Positions 1 through 6,640 of a stretch of DNA of 64,000 bases are shown one piece after another. The position numbers and the translations under genes are program-made. Location of the stretch: the IMG/VR virus record IMGVR_UViG_3300007609_000005, positions 1 to 64,000 of that record; one strand, 5' to 3'. Within the stretch, counting starts at the first letter, position 1. Every line of letters begins with the position of its first letter. The notes below the pieces were generated by a model. The model was not told the DNA's origin, did no database searches, and worked only from the letters and a program-made list of their open reading frames with translations. The stretch comes from a virus.

Positions 1-83
1 TTATAGATGACTATGAATATGGTATTAAAAATACTGATGGAACATATACCGTCATATCAGAAAAAAATATCATCAAACAATAA
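1..83 (+). CDS. C-terminal end of an unidentified protein (partial)
   Basis: An open frame runs in from the left edge and stops with TAA at 81-83. It gives about 26 residues ending in ISEKNIIKQ, with an acidic and aromatic stretch DDYEYG. Nothing in the fragment identifies a family. A promoter-like element follows within 30 nt, so it appears to end the preceding transcription unit. Confidence 0.5.
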   Translation, partial: IDDYEYGIKNTDGTYTVISEKNIIKQ

Positions 84-110
84 ATATACAGGAAATTCAT
101 TTTTTATTAT

Positions 111-118
111 TACCTTTG
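111..118 (+). promoter_or_regulatory. Bacteroidota-type -7 promoter element TACCTTTG
   Basis: The octamer matches TAnnTTTG exactly and ends 5 nt before the ATG at 123. Transcription would start at or next to the start codon, giving a leaderless mRNA. Confidence 0.6.
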
Positions 119-122
119 TTAT

Positions 123-320
123 ATGGAAAATCCTAACAAAGACACATCCGACAAAACAGAAAAACTTTTAAATAGAGGTTTATATGAAATGAGAAGATTG
201 ATGAAAGTGACCAAGGATGCAGATAATGAATATGAACAAGGTGTGTATCTTGGTGCAAAAAGAGGCAGAGATACTATTAAAGAAATAATGGATGAACTTA
301 ATTTAGACTACCCCAAATAA
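123..320 (+). CDS. Small hypothetical protein, 65 aa
   Basis: A 65-residue, charged, probably helical protein with no motif I recognise. The start is fixed by the -7 element immediately upstream. It is followed by the GlnRS leader region, so it could be the first gene of that transcription unit if the terminator at 462-495 is read through. Confidence 0.6.
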   Translation: MENPNKDTSDKTEKLLNRGLYEMRRLMKVTKDADNEYEQGVYLGAKRGRDTIKEIMDELNLDYPK

Positions 321-376
321 TTTAATATTTACCACATTTGTATAAACAAATGATCATAATATCAATATATAAGAAT

Positions 377-436
377 ATGAGCCAGACCCAGACTCACATA
401 CAACAATTGCAACAACAATTCGACACGAAAGGTTGA
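377..436 (+). CDS. Leader peptide of the GlnRS operon, 19 aa with 7 Gln
   Basis: A short frame encodes MSQTQTHIQQLQQQFDTKG followed by TGA. Seven of 19 codons are Gln (2 CAG, 5 CAA), and five of them lie within codons 9-14. It sits just upstream of overlapping hairpins and an intrinsic terminator, and the operon behind it encodes glutaminyl-tRNA synthetase. That is the arrangement of trp/his/phe-type leader peptides, in which ribosome stalling at cognate codons reports low charged tRNA. Residue identity is read directly; the regulatory role is inferred. Confidence 0.8.
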   Translation: MSQTQTHIQQLQQQFDTKG

Positions 437-461
437 ATGAAATGGGTATTGTTGTATATCC

Positions 462-495
462 AACCCATTCGACCTAACAGTTGAATGGGTTTTTT
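462..495 (+). terminator. Intrinsic terminator of the GlnRS attenuator
   Basis: AACCCATTCGAC (462-473) pairs with GTTGAATGGGTT (480-491) around the loop CTAACA, followed by a T run at 490-495. It ends 16 nt before the ATG of the HAD gene, so it lies in that operon's leader. It could also serve as the end of the unit containing the gene at 123-320. Confidence 0.85.
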
Positions 496-511
496 AGTCT
501 CATGAAATATA

Positions 512-961
512 ATGAAAGTGAAAACAGTACTACTTGATTTTGATGGTGTTATGGTTAAAAACCAACCTTGGAAAGTTATCCAAAGAGAAAGTGATGGGTT
601 TTACAGTTTTGACAAGAGTGCATTAAAACACCTTAAGCAAATACTAAATGAAACCAGAGCAATGATAACACTGATAACAACACACAAAACCAAATATACT
701 GATGAACAATGGGAAGAGATATTTAGAAGACGAGGAATTCAATGTAGAATAAAAAAGGCAAAAGAATTCGATTCAAGAATCGATGAAGTCGAAAATTGGT
801 ATAAAACAAGACCAACCGATCAATTTGTGATATTGGATGATGATAAGTCATTGAATGACCTAAGAAGTGAAATAAAAGAAAGGTTTGTTCTGATTGAATC
901 AGGAATCGGATTAACAAAAGAAAAAACAGAATTAGCAATAAAAATATTAAACGAAAAATGA
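512..961 (+). CDS. HAD-superfamily phosphatase of the RNA-repair (SAK-like) type
   Basis: A 149-residue protein opening with VLLDFDGVM, the HAD motif I with nucleophile and acid/base aspartates near residues 9 and 11. A later FVILDDD supplies the acidic motif near residue 110. Its small size and simple cap resemble HAD domains found with Swiss-Army-knife RNA repair proteins, which remove phosphates from RNA ends, but the substrate is inferred. It is translationally coupled to GlnRS, whose ATG overlaps its stop (958-961). An ATG at 502 in another frame opens only an 11-codon frame and was not chosen. Confidence 0.7.
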   Translation: MKVKTVLLDFDGVMVKNQPWKVIQRESDGFYSFDKSALKHLKQILNETRAMITLITTHKTKYTDEQWEEIFRRRGIQCRIKKAKEFDSRIDEVENWYKTRPTDQFVILDDDKSLNDLRSEIKERFVLIESGIGLTKEKTELAIKILNEK

Positions 962-2526
962 ATTTTATAGAAGAAAAAATAATTAACAAAAACAGAACGG
1001 AAAATATGGTACTTCGTTTTCCACCCGAACCAAATGGACACCTACACTTGGGTCATGCAAAATCACTATGTCTAAACTTTGGACTTGCAGAGAAATATGG
1101 TGGAAAGTGCATTTTGAGGTTTGACGATACCAACCCTGCAAAAGAATCAAATGAATATGTAAATTCAATGATCGAGGATGTTGAGTGGTTGGGTTTCACG
1201 CCTGACAAGATATCATACACATCCGATTACTTTGATGAGATATACGAATGTGCCTTAACATTGATAAGTAAAGGATTAGCATATGTCGACCACTCAACTT
1301 CTGAAGAAATTGCTGAGATGAAGGGAACACCAACAACACCAGGTAAGAACTCACCATATCGTAACAATTCCATAGATGAAAACACATATCTTTTCAAAAA
1401 GATGAGAAATGGGGGATACGGTGATAAAAAAGTTGTTCTCCGTGCAAAAATTGATATGGAAAGTCCCAATATGATATTGAGAGACCCCATCCTATACCGA
1501 ATGATCAATAAACCACATCATCGAACAGGAAATTATTGGTGTATCTACCCAATGTATGATATGGCACATCCCTTATGTGATTATTTCGAAGGTATTACAG
1601 ATTCCCTTTGTACATTGGAATTTGAAGTACATAGACCATTATATAATTGGATATTGAACAATTCAGACCTCGTGGGTAACTTACCAGAGGAAACTGAGTT
1701 TTCCCGATTGAATGTCAATGGACATGTTATGAGCAAAAGGATATTCAATGGTCTGATCGATGAAAATAAAGTAGAAGGATGGAATGACCCAAGGTTATTA
1801 ACTATCAAGGGCTTGAAGAAAAGGGGATTCACACCTGAATCCATAAAGGATTTCTGTGATCGGGTGGGTGTTTCAAAACGTGAGGCATCCATTGATGTAG
1901 AATTATTGGAAGAGTGTCTTAGAATTGAATTAAACAAGTCCTCTGACCGTGTTATGGGTGTATTCGACCCGATCAAACTAACCATTTCCAATTGGGAAAG
2001 TGGTACTGAAATGGTAACCATCGAAAATAACCCCGGAGACGAAACAAAGGGTACAAGAGAAGTTCCATTCTCAGGAAATATATTCATTGAACGAGATGAT
2101 TTCAGAGAAGAAGCCAACCGAAAATACCACAGACTTAAACTTGGACACGAAGTTAGGTTAAAGGGTGCATACATAATTAAGGCAGAGTCTGTTATCAAAG
2201 ATAAAAATGGCGATGTCACTGAGGTCATATGCACATATGACCCAGAAACTCGTTCAGGGAACTGCGATAGAAAAATCAAGGGAACCATCCATTGGGTTTC
2301 AAGTGATGACTGTATAAAAATTCCTACATATTCATACGGAACCCCATTCATTGATAATGAATTCAATGAGGATTCCGAATTGATAAACAACAACTCAGTA
2401 TTTGAACCAAGAGTTCTTGAAATAGAAAATGGAGTAAGTGTTCAAATGATGAGGAAGGGTTATTATGTCAAAGATAATGATCGATTTATAAAGACTGTGG
2501 ATCTGAGATCATCATTCAAAATATAA
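958..2526 (+). CDS. glnS: Glutaminyl-tRNA synthetase
   Basis: A 522-residue class I synthetase that charges tRNA-Gln. The N-terminus has the GlnRS signature PPEPNGHLHLGHAKS (residues about 22-36), containing the HIGH-type ATP site. The KMSKS-equivalent VMSKR lies at about 257-261. It is slightly shorter than the E. coli enzyme (about 554 aa), but both catalytic signatures and the C-terminal anticodon-binding barrels appear present. Its ATG overlaps the HAD stop, and both lie behind the Gln-rich leader. The candidate RNase P RNA follows within 20 nt, placing charging and tRNA maturation side by side. Confidence 0.95.
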   Translation: MNFIEEKIINKNRTENMVLRFPPEPNGHLHLGHAKSLCLNFGLAEKYGGKCILRFDDTNPAKESNEYVNSMIEDVEWLGFTPDKISYTSDYFDEIYECALTLISKGLAYVDHSTSEEIAEMKGTPTTPGKNSPYRNNSIDENTYLFKKMRNGGYGDKKVVLRAKIDMESPNMILRDPILYRMINKPHHRTGNYWCIYPMYDMAHPLCDYFEGITDSLCTLEFEVHRPLYNWILNNSDLVGNLPEETEFSRLNVNGHVMSKRIFNGLIDENKVEGWNDPRLLTIKGLKKRGFTPESIKDFCDRVGVSKREASIDVELLEECLRIELNKSSDRVMGVFDPIKLTISNWESGTEMVTIENNPGDETKGTREVPFSGNIFIERDDFREEANRKYHRLKLGHEVRLKGAYIIKAESVIKDKNGDVTEVICTYDPETRSGNCDRKIKGTIHWVSSDDCIKIPTYSYGTPFIDNEFNEDSELINNNSVFEPRVLEIENGVSVQMMRKGYYVKDNDRFIKTVDLRSSFKI

Positions 2527-2530
2527 ATCG

Positions 2531-2538
2531 TATATTTG
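2531..2538 (+). promoter_or_regulatory. -7 promoter element TATATTTG for the RNase P RNA
   Basis: An exact TAnnTTTG match ends 2 nt before the first base of the long terminal helix of the RNA at 2541-2747. Transcription would therefore start at or very near the mature 5' end, so the RNA may need no 5' processing. Confidence 0.6.
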
Positions 2539-2540
2539 TG

Positions 2541-2747
2541 AATGAGAGGTGGAAGAGATGGTATCGCTGGCAACAGAGGAACTTCATGACTGCCAAACCT
2601 AACGTGGGAGATTTAACCAATCGTTTGTACCACGGAAGCAGCAACTAAAACAGACCTAGTGTGTCGGTTTCACTATGATGGTCAGGTATAGGCAAAGATA
2701 AATGATACCTTAAAACAGAATCATGGGTAAGCTCACCACCTCTCATT
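2541..2747 (+). ncRNA. rnpB: Candidate minimal bacterial-type RNase P RNA
   Basis: The ends form a perfect 12-bp helix (P1: 2541-2552 with 2736-2747). P2 is GGTATC (2560-2565) with GATACC (2704-2709). The conserved GAGGAA (2576-2581) leads into P4, in which ACTTCATGA (2581-2589) pairs with TCATGGGT (2721-2728) leaving one bulged U at 2583, like the invariant bulged U of P4. ACAGAA (2715-2720) stands directly before the P4 3' strand as in bacterial RNase P. GCAAAGATAAAT (2692-2703) resembles the conserved GCAAGGCCAAAUA segment, and GCAGCAAC..AAACAGACC (2638-2656) resembles the GUGCAACAGA..AAACCGCC segment. Inner hairpins are CGTGG/CCACG (2603-2634) and GACCTAGTG/CACTA..GGTC (2653-2683). At 207 nt it is far shorter than the usual 350-400 nt. 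No clear P3, P12 or P15-P18 is visible. A tmRNA was considered and rejected. Confidence 0.75.
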
Positions 2748-2857
2748 TAACTAAATATAAAATTAGGAAATATAAGCAAACCTATCACTCAGACACAATT
2801 AAGAAAGAAATTCTTAAAGAAATAAGGAAAATGAAACTAAACAACCTCCTAAACTAA
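2723..2857 (+). CDS. Possible 44-aa basic peptide overlapping the RNase P RNA 3' end
   Basis: An ATG inside the P4 3' strand opens a 44-codon frame ending at 2855-2857, just before the next promoter. The product is strongly basic (many Lys, Arg) and ends LKEIRKMKLNNLLN, which fits the C-terminal tail shared by many proteins of this phage. That tail is the main reason to take it seriously. No RnpA signature is visible. It may instead be non-coding. Confidence 0.35.
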   Translation: MGKLTTSHLTKYKIRKYKQTYHSDTIKKEILKEIRKMKLNNLLN

Positions 2858-2866
2858 ATAAAATAG

Positions 2867-2874
2867 TATATTTG
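2867..2874 (+). promoter_or_regulatory. -7 promoter element TATATTTG
   Basis: An exact TAnnTTTG match lies 4 nt before the ATG at 2879, predicting a leaderless transcript. Confidence 0.65.
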
Positions 2875-2878
2875 TATT

Positions 2879-3583
2879 ATGAAAATAGAAGAAATAGATC
2901 TATCATATATTTTTGATTATGTTTCATGGAGTAATGATTGCACTTGTGGTGATGATTATTGTCGGTGTCAAGAAATATTAGACCCAGAGATAACCAATTA
3001 TGAAAATTCTAAATTGGTCAATATCATCATATCAGATATATATAACCCAAATACACCACAAGGTCAAAGGAATAACAAATTATCAAAGATTCTGAACAAT
3101 CAAATAATAGTAGAGTATGCTATTCACCGAATTGTTAGTTTGGGAAATATTAAAAATGGGGATGATGATTGGGATTTTAATATTGAATGGGGGTATTATG
3201 GACAAGAAATGACATCAATTAATCTTTGTCCCAGTGTTGCTCGACCACTATCCGAAAAAATTGACAAAATATTATCACTGAAAACCACTAAAGAAATAAT
3301 AGATTATTCTATGGAACTCGAATATGGAAGTTTATCCAAAGATTCAATGAGATGCAAAGATTATAAGGTCATCAAAATATCACATAGTGAATTAGACAAT
3401 AAAAGTATCAACGAAAACCACCTCAATAAAATCGAAAGAGGACTTTATTCTGATTATCCAAAAAATCTACCAAGGGGTATTGTGAAAAAGAATTCACGTG
3501 GATATGTTATCGTAGATGGCTACCATAGAATATTCGATGTCCCTAGTAACAAAGAGTTTATGGTTTATTCAATGAAATTTTAA
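2879..3583 (+). CDS. Hypothetical protein with ParB-like C-terminal motif, 234 aa
   Basis: The N-terminal part contains a cysteine cluster CTCGDDYCRC (about residues 22-31) that could bind a metal. The C-terminus contains YVIVDGYHRI (about residues 209-218), resembling the GxHR core of ParB/sulfiredoxin-fold domains. No family is certain. The start is fixed by the leaderless promoter. Its stop overlaps the next start (TAATG), so the two are co-transcribed. Confidence 0.65.
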   Translation: MKIEEIDLSYIFDYVSWSNDCTCGDDYCRCQEILDPEITNYENSKLVNIIISDIYNPNTPQGQRNNKLSKILNNQIIVEYAIHRIVSLGNIKNGDDDWDFNIEWGYYGQEMTSINLCPSVARPLSEKIDKILSLKTTKEIIDYSMELEYGSLSKDSMRCKDYKVIKISHSELDNKSINENHLNKIERGLYSDYPKNLPRGIVKKNSRGYVIVDGYHRIFDVPSNKEFMVYSMKF

Positions 3584-3963
3584 TGGATATTATCTACATC
3601 ATATTTTTCATCTATATGGTAACTGAACTGTCATCGGTTTTCATATTAAACACAACATGGTACGAAAAATTTAAATTCATGGCACTGTGTAAAGAATTCC
3701 TAGATGAAAATTTGGATCAGGTATTCACATATAAACTCAATTTTCTTTTCGTTGAATCTAATGGCATATTTGGAACACATTATCAAAATGAACTGAGTAT
3801 TCACCTCAAAGGACATGAACCACTCTATATTACTATAGTTGTAGAAGATGGACAAGTAAATAATAAAAAAAAGATATTGGATTCCATAAAAGAACATTTC
3901 AACAAATCAAAAATAATTAAAGAGAATAGAAATATCACATTAAAAAACATATTAAATGATTGA
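3583..3963 (+). CDS. Small membrane-anchored hypothetical protein, 126 aa
   Basis: An N-terminal hydrophobic segment (about residues 2-22) is followed by a soluble region. The protein ends IKENRNITLKNILND, matching the recurrent C-terminal tail. It is coupled to its neighbours: the start overlaps the previous stop, and the next gene begins 8 nt before its own stop. Confidence 0.65.
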   Translation: MDIIYIIFFIYMVTELSSVFILNTTWYEKFKFMALCKEFLDENLDQVFTYKLNFLFVESNGIFGTHYQNELSIHLKGHEPLYITIVVEDGQVNNKKKILDSIKEHFNKSKIIKENRNITLKNILND

Positions 3964-4477
3964 AAAAAGAGAAAATGTATATGAAGGATTTCTTACCGTT
4001 GAAGCACTGGATGTGAAAACTGAATCAGGTGCAACGGTTAGGAGAGAAGTTATGAAAAGACCTGATGCAGTGGCGGCACTCGTATATGACAGAACCAAGG
4101 AGAAATTCATATTTGTTGAACAATTCAGACCTGGTGTGGGTGATAAAATCACAGAAATTGTTGCAGGGACACTCGATAAACCCAACGAAGACCCAAAAAA
4201 AGCCATCAATAGAGAAATTCTCGAAGAAATAGGATATGGAGAAGGTATTATCACTGAGATAGGCAATTATTATGTATCACCTGGTGCTAACACCGAACAA
4301 GTAAGGATATATTGCATTGAAGTTTCTGATAAAATAGAGGCAGGTGGTGGTCTTCCAGAAGAACACGAGGAAATCAATATAATTGAAATGGATACGTATG
4401 AAATGACCAATTATGAATTCAAAGATATGAAGACTGTAGTTGCCGTAGAGTGGTATATTCAAAACAAACTATTATAA
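3956..4477 (+). CDS. Nudix hydrolase, ADP-ribose pyrophosphatase-like
   Basis: A 173-residue protein with a complete Nudix box, G-x5-E-x7-REILEEIGY, at about residues 71-94, holding the Mg-binding glutamates. Upstream strands resemble NudF-type ADP-sugar pyrophosphatases. The likely reaction is hydrolysis of a nucleoside diphosphate-linked compound such as ADP-ribose, which would link it to NAD/ADP-ribose metabolism. The exact substrate cannot be read from sequence. Confidence 0.85.
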   Translation: MIEKRENVYEGFLTVEALDVKTESGATVRREVMKRPDAVAALVYDRTKEKFIFVEQFRPGVGDKITEIVAGTLDKPNEDPKKAINREILEEIGYGEGIITEIGNYYVSPGANTEQVRIYCIEVSDKIEAGGGLPEEHEEINIIEMDTYEMTNYEFKDMKTVVAVEWYIQNKLL

Positions 4478-4501
4478 ATCTCATATATAAAATAAAATTT
4501 G

Positions 4502-4509
4502 TAACTTTG
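4502..4509 (+). promoter_or_regulatory. -7 promoter element TAACTTTG
   Basis: An exact TAnnTTTG match lies 7 nt before the ATG at 4517. Confidence 0.6.
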
Positions 4510-4516
4510 TGGTATT

Positions 4517-5038
4517 ATGAACACACGAAGAATCATAAAATTATTGGAAGGTCTTGACAAACCTTGGGTAATGGTGTTGATCGGACCTCCATTAAGTGGG
4601 AAAACTACATTCATAAAAAATGTATTGACTGAACAAGAATTCACCCATGTATCATATGATAATATGATTATGGAATTGGACCCTATCCAAGATGGTGATT
4701 ATGAACGTGCATGGAAACAGACCAATTGGAAAATGGTCAACAAAGCATGTAAAAGCCTTATGAGAAAATGCAACGAGAACCGTGAAAATGCTGTTATTGA
4801 TTACACTAACATGAATTCTAAAAGACGACAGTCCAATCTTAGTTTTTTTGACAAAGAATATTATAAGATTGCAGTAAAGTTTCCTATTCTCGAAATGGAA
4901 GAATATAGAGAACGTAATAGAATTCGTATGAGAACCGAATCTAAGATAATATCAGATGATACTATCGAGTTTTTCCTAAAACAGTACAATCCCATCAACC
5001 CAAAGATGGAGAAGTTTGATAAAGTGATAGAACTTTAA
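4517..5038 (+). CDS. P-loop kinase, polynucleotide kinase-like, 173 aa
   Basis: Walker A GPPLSGKTT lies at about residues 23-31. A VIDYTNMN strand (about 94-101) and an arginine-rich lid region (ERNRIRMR, about 133-140) follow. This is the layout of the T4 PNK kinase domain and related RNA or nucleoside kinases. It lacks a fused phosphatase domain, which the separate HAD protein at 512-961 could supply. RNA 5'-kinase activity fits the phage's other RNA-repair genes, but a different small substrate is possible. Confidence 0.65.
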   Translation: MNTRRIIKLLEGLDKPWVMVLIGPPLSGKTTFIKNVLTEQEFTHVSYDNMIMELDPIQDGDYERAWKQTNWKMVNKACKSLMRKCNENRENAVIDYTNMNSKRRQSNLSFFDKEYYKIAVKFPILEMEEYRERNRIRMRTESKIISDDTIEFFLKQYNPINPKMEKFDKVIEL

Positions 5039-5049
5039 ATCACAAGAAA

Positions 5050-5373
5050 ATGACAAATAAATTAAGTAAGACACTATATATCTTCATAGATAAAAAAAGA
5101 GAAACGGTTGATAGGTTTGAAACCGACCAACCACTGAACATAAATGAGAATGGCTATATCTATATCGATATGGAAAGGATTCTTATTATCAATAAAGAAA
5201 GACCAAAAATATTTATATTCAAAAATATAAATACCATTGTATATGAATATGATGTTAGTGACATTCTTCAGCCGGGAGATATCGAAAAAATGAATCCCGA
5301 TATAACCAAAGAAGTAGATGACCTCATACGAGCAGATAAATTGGCTTCCATTCTACATGAAGAGATAGGTTGA
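5050..5373 (+). CDS. Hypothetical protein, 107 aa
   Basis: A small, beta-rich looking protein with no recognised motif. It starts 12 nt after the kinase gene and is probably in the same transcript. The C-terminus IRADKLASILHEEIG is a loose match to the shared C-terminal tail. Confidence 0.55.
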   Translation: MTNKLSKTLYIFIDKKRETVDRFETDQPLNINENGYIYIDMERILIINKERPKIFIFKNINTIVYEYDVSDILQPGDIEKMNPDITKEVDDLIRADKLASILHEEIG

Positions 5374-5389
5374 TTTAAAATATTTTTTG

Positions 5390-5397
5390 TAACTTTA
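5390..5397 (+). promoter_or_regulatory. Probable -7 element TAACTTTA
   Basis: It matches TAnnTTTG except for the last base and stands 4 nt before the ATG at 5402. Confidence 0.4.
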
Positions 5398-5401
5398 TAC
5401 T

Positions 5402-5665
5402 ATGGAAAACATATTCAACAAATTATGGAAAGTGGGATTGGTAATTATCGTATTGACAATTGCCTTCGGTGGAATAGTGTTGATCACAATTTCTACACTT
5501 TCAGCATTCATAGTCCTTGGAACATATGGTTATTCACTAATGACCAACCAAGATTATGAAATGGTGTGTCATCATTCGAATTTCATATGGAATATGAACC
5601 AGTGGGGTAAAGCAACATTACTAATATGTAGTGTGGTTCTCTTAATTGGTTTTGCCATAGTTTGA
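5402..5665 (+). CDS. Small membrane protein, 87 aa
   Basis: Two hydrophobic segments (about residues 11-40 and 69-87) flank a polar loop with a Cys-His pair. Such two-span phage proteins can be holins, superinfection-exclusion proteins or unknown; nothing decides. The next gene starts immediately after the stop. Confidence 0.6.
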   Translation: MENIFNKLWKVGLVIIVLTIAFGGIVLITISTLSAFIVLGTYGYSLMTNQDYEMVCHHSNFIWNMNQWGKATLLICSVVLLIGFAIV

Positions 5666-5666
5666 T

Positions 5667-6014
5667 ATGTTCAAAAAACCGAAAATAGAGGTTTATGGAT
5701 TTGAATATAATTGTGTTACAGACATTATCGATCCTCTATGTAGGAAAGATATATCCACATGCCGCCAAGCAATCCAAAGAAGACTCACCACACACAATGC
5801 ATATGCATTGATACTCAAAAGCAGAGTTATTGTTTGGGTAAAAACAAAATATATTCAACAACTATTCAACTCACCAGAAACGTTATACACCTACAATGAC
5901 CATTTTAATATGGATTCTGATGAAGAACACAAATTAATATGGAGTGCCATATGTAAAGGTCTTAGAAAAGAACACAGGTCAAATATAATATCTAAACTAT
6001 TGAACAATGAATAA
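5667..6014 (+). CDS. Hypothetical protein, 115 aa
   Basis: A soluble basic protein with no recognised fold. It ends RKEHRSNIISKLLNNE, a variant of the recurrent C-terminal tail. It overlaps the next gene by 8 nt. Confidence 0.6.
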   Translation: MFKKPKIEVYGFEYNCVTDIIDPLCRKDISTCRQAIQRRLTTHNAYALILKSRVIVWVKTKYIQQLFNSPETLYTYNDHFNMDSDEEHKLIWSAICKGLRKEHRSNIISKLLNNE

Positions 6015-6615
6015 TACCAAAGAACCACTACACTTTATAAAATACTTTATTATAGAGAATAAAGGCAGATTTATTATTGGAATCATCCTATCAATAATAT
6101 TCTGTGGTCTACTAAAATCAGAATTTAAAACACACCCACACGAACTCATCTATCAATATGAACACAATGATAAAAAAATGGTTCATTATTACGATGTGGT
6201 ATGGGAAACATACGAAACAGTAAAATACCCTAGCAAAACAATGGGTTGGGTGGATGAAGATAATAACACATTTCATTATTTCACACTAACCAAACCACAA
6301 TTTATATTCAGTATTATTGGGGTTTTTCTTCTCATATTTTGGGCAATGTCCTTATTCTTAGAAGACTGGGATATCAGAAAATGTCGTATTGATGCAGGTA
6401 TTAAACATGTTAAGACATTTGAAGAAGATGGTACTATCTATTACCGTTACAAAGGGAAATTATTACACACAACCAGTTACATTATGAACCCATATGAGGT
6501 GAGGGATTTAATAGGTAATTTCTATGATTCTTCACCAAATATGTACCCGGATTTCGAAATGCCTAAACGAAAATTGAGAAACCACCGACTTGGTGAGATA
6601 TTAGATGAAAAATGA
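6007..6615 (+). CDS. Two-span membrane protein, 202 aa
   Basis: Hydrophobic segments lie at about residues 15-33 and 97-117, with a soluble loop between them and a soluble C-terminal domain. The C-terminus KLRNHRLGEILDEK carries the shared tail. Function is unknown. Confidence 0.6.
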   Translation: MNNTKEPLHFIKYFIIENKGRFIIGIILSIIFCGLLKSEFKTHPHELIYQYEHNDKKMVHYYDVVWETYETVKYPSKTMGWVDEDNNTFHYFTLTKPQFIFSIIGVFLLIFWAMSLFLEDWDIRKCRIDAGIKHVKTFEEDGTIYYRYKGKLLHTTSYIMNPYEVRDLIGNFYDSSPNMYPDFEMPKRKLRNHRLGEILDEK

Positions 6616-6640
6616 CATATGATGTCTTAATATATAAACT

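Larger units (their letters stand above)
377..495 (+). promoter_or_regulatory. Ribosome-mediated transcription attenuator controlling the HAD-GlnRS operon
   Basis: Three alternative helices can be drawn. Helix 1:2 pairs 419-424 (TTCGAC, just after the last Gln codons) with 432-437 (GTTGAA). Helix 2:3, the antiterminator, pairs 431-439 (GGTTGAATG) with 466-474 (CATTCGACC) in 9 bp including one G-U. Helix 3:4, the terminator, pairs 462-473 with 480-491. A ribosome stalled at the CAA codons would mask region 1, freeing region 2 to capture region 3 and prevent termination. An additional 10-bp pairing joins 398-407 and 448-457. Region 2 also overlaps the leader stop codon, as expected for release-dependent termination. 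Confidence 0.8.

Noticed and set aside
321-495. T-box or other tRNA-binding leader in front of GlnRS
   Set aside because: No T-box sequence or specifier-loop stem is visible, and the Gln-rich frame explains the alternative hairpins directly.
502-537. Small frame reading MKYNESENSTT before the HAD gene
   Set aside because: It resembles the N-terminal tag but is only 11 codons, overlaps the HAD start in another frame and follows the terminator. Probably chance.
1581-2393. 270-codon minus-strand open frame inside GlnRS
   Set aside because: It lies entirely within a clear synthetase gene, and its translation has no recognisable domain.
2541-2747. tmRNA or riboswitch as explanation for the structured RNA
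   Set aside because: No tRNA-like T arm or tag frame is present, and the combination of GAGGAA, ACAGAA and a P4-like helix with bulged U fits RNase P better.
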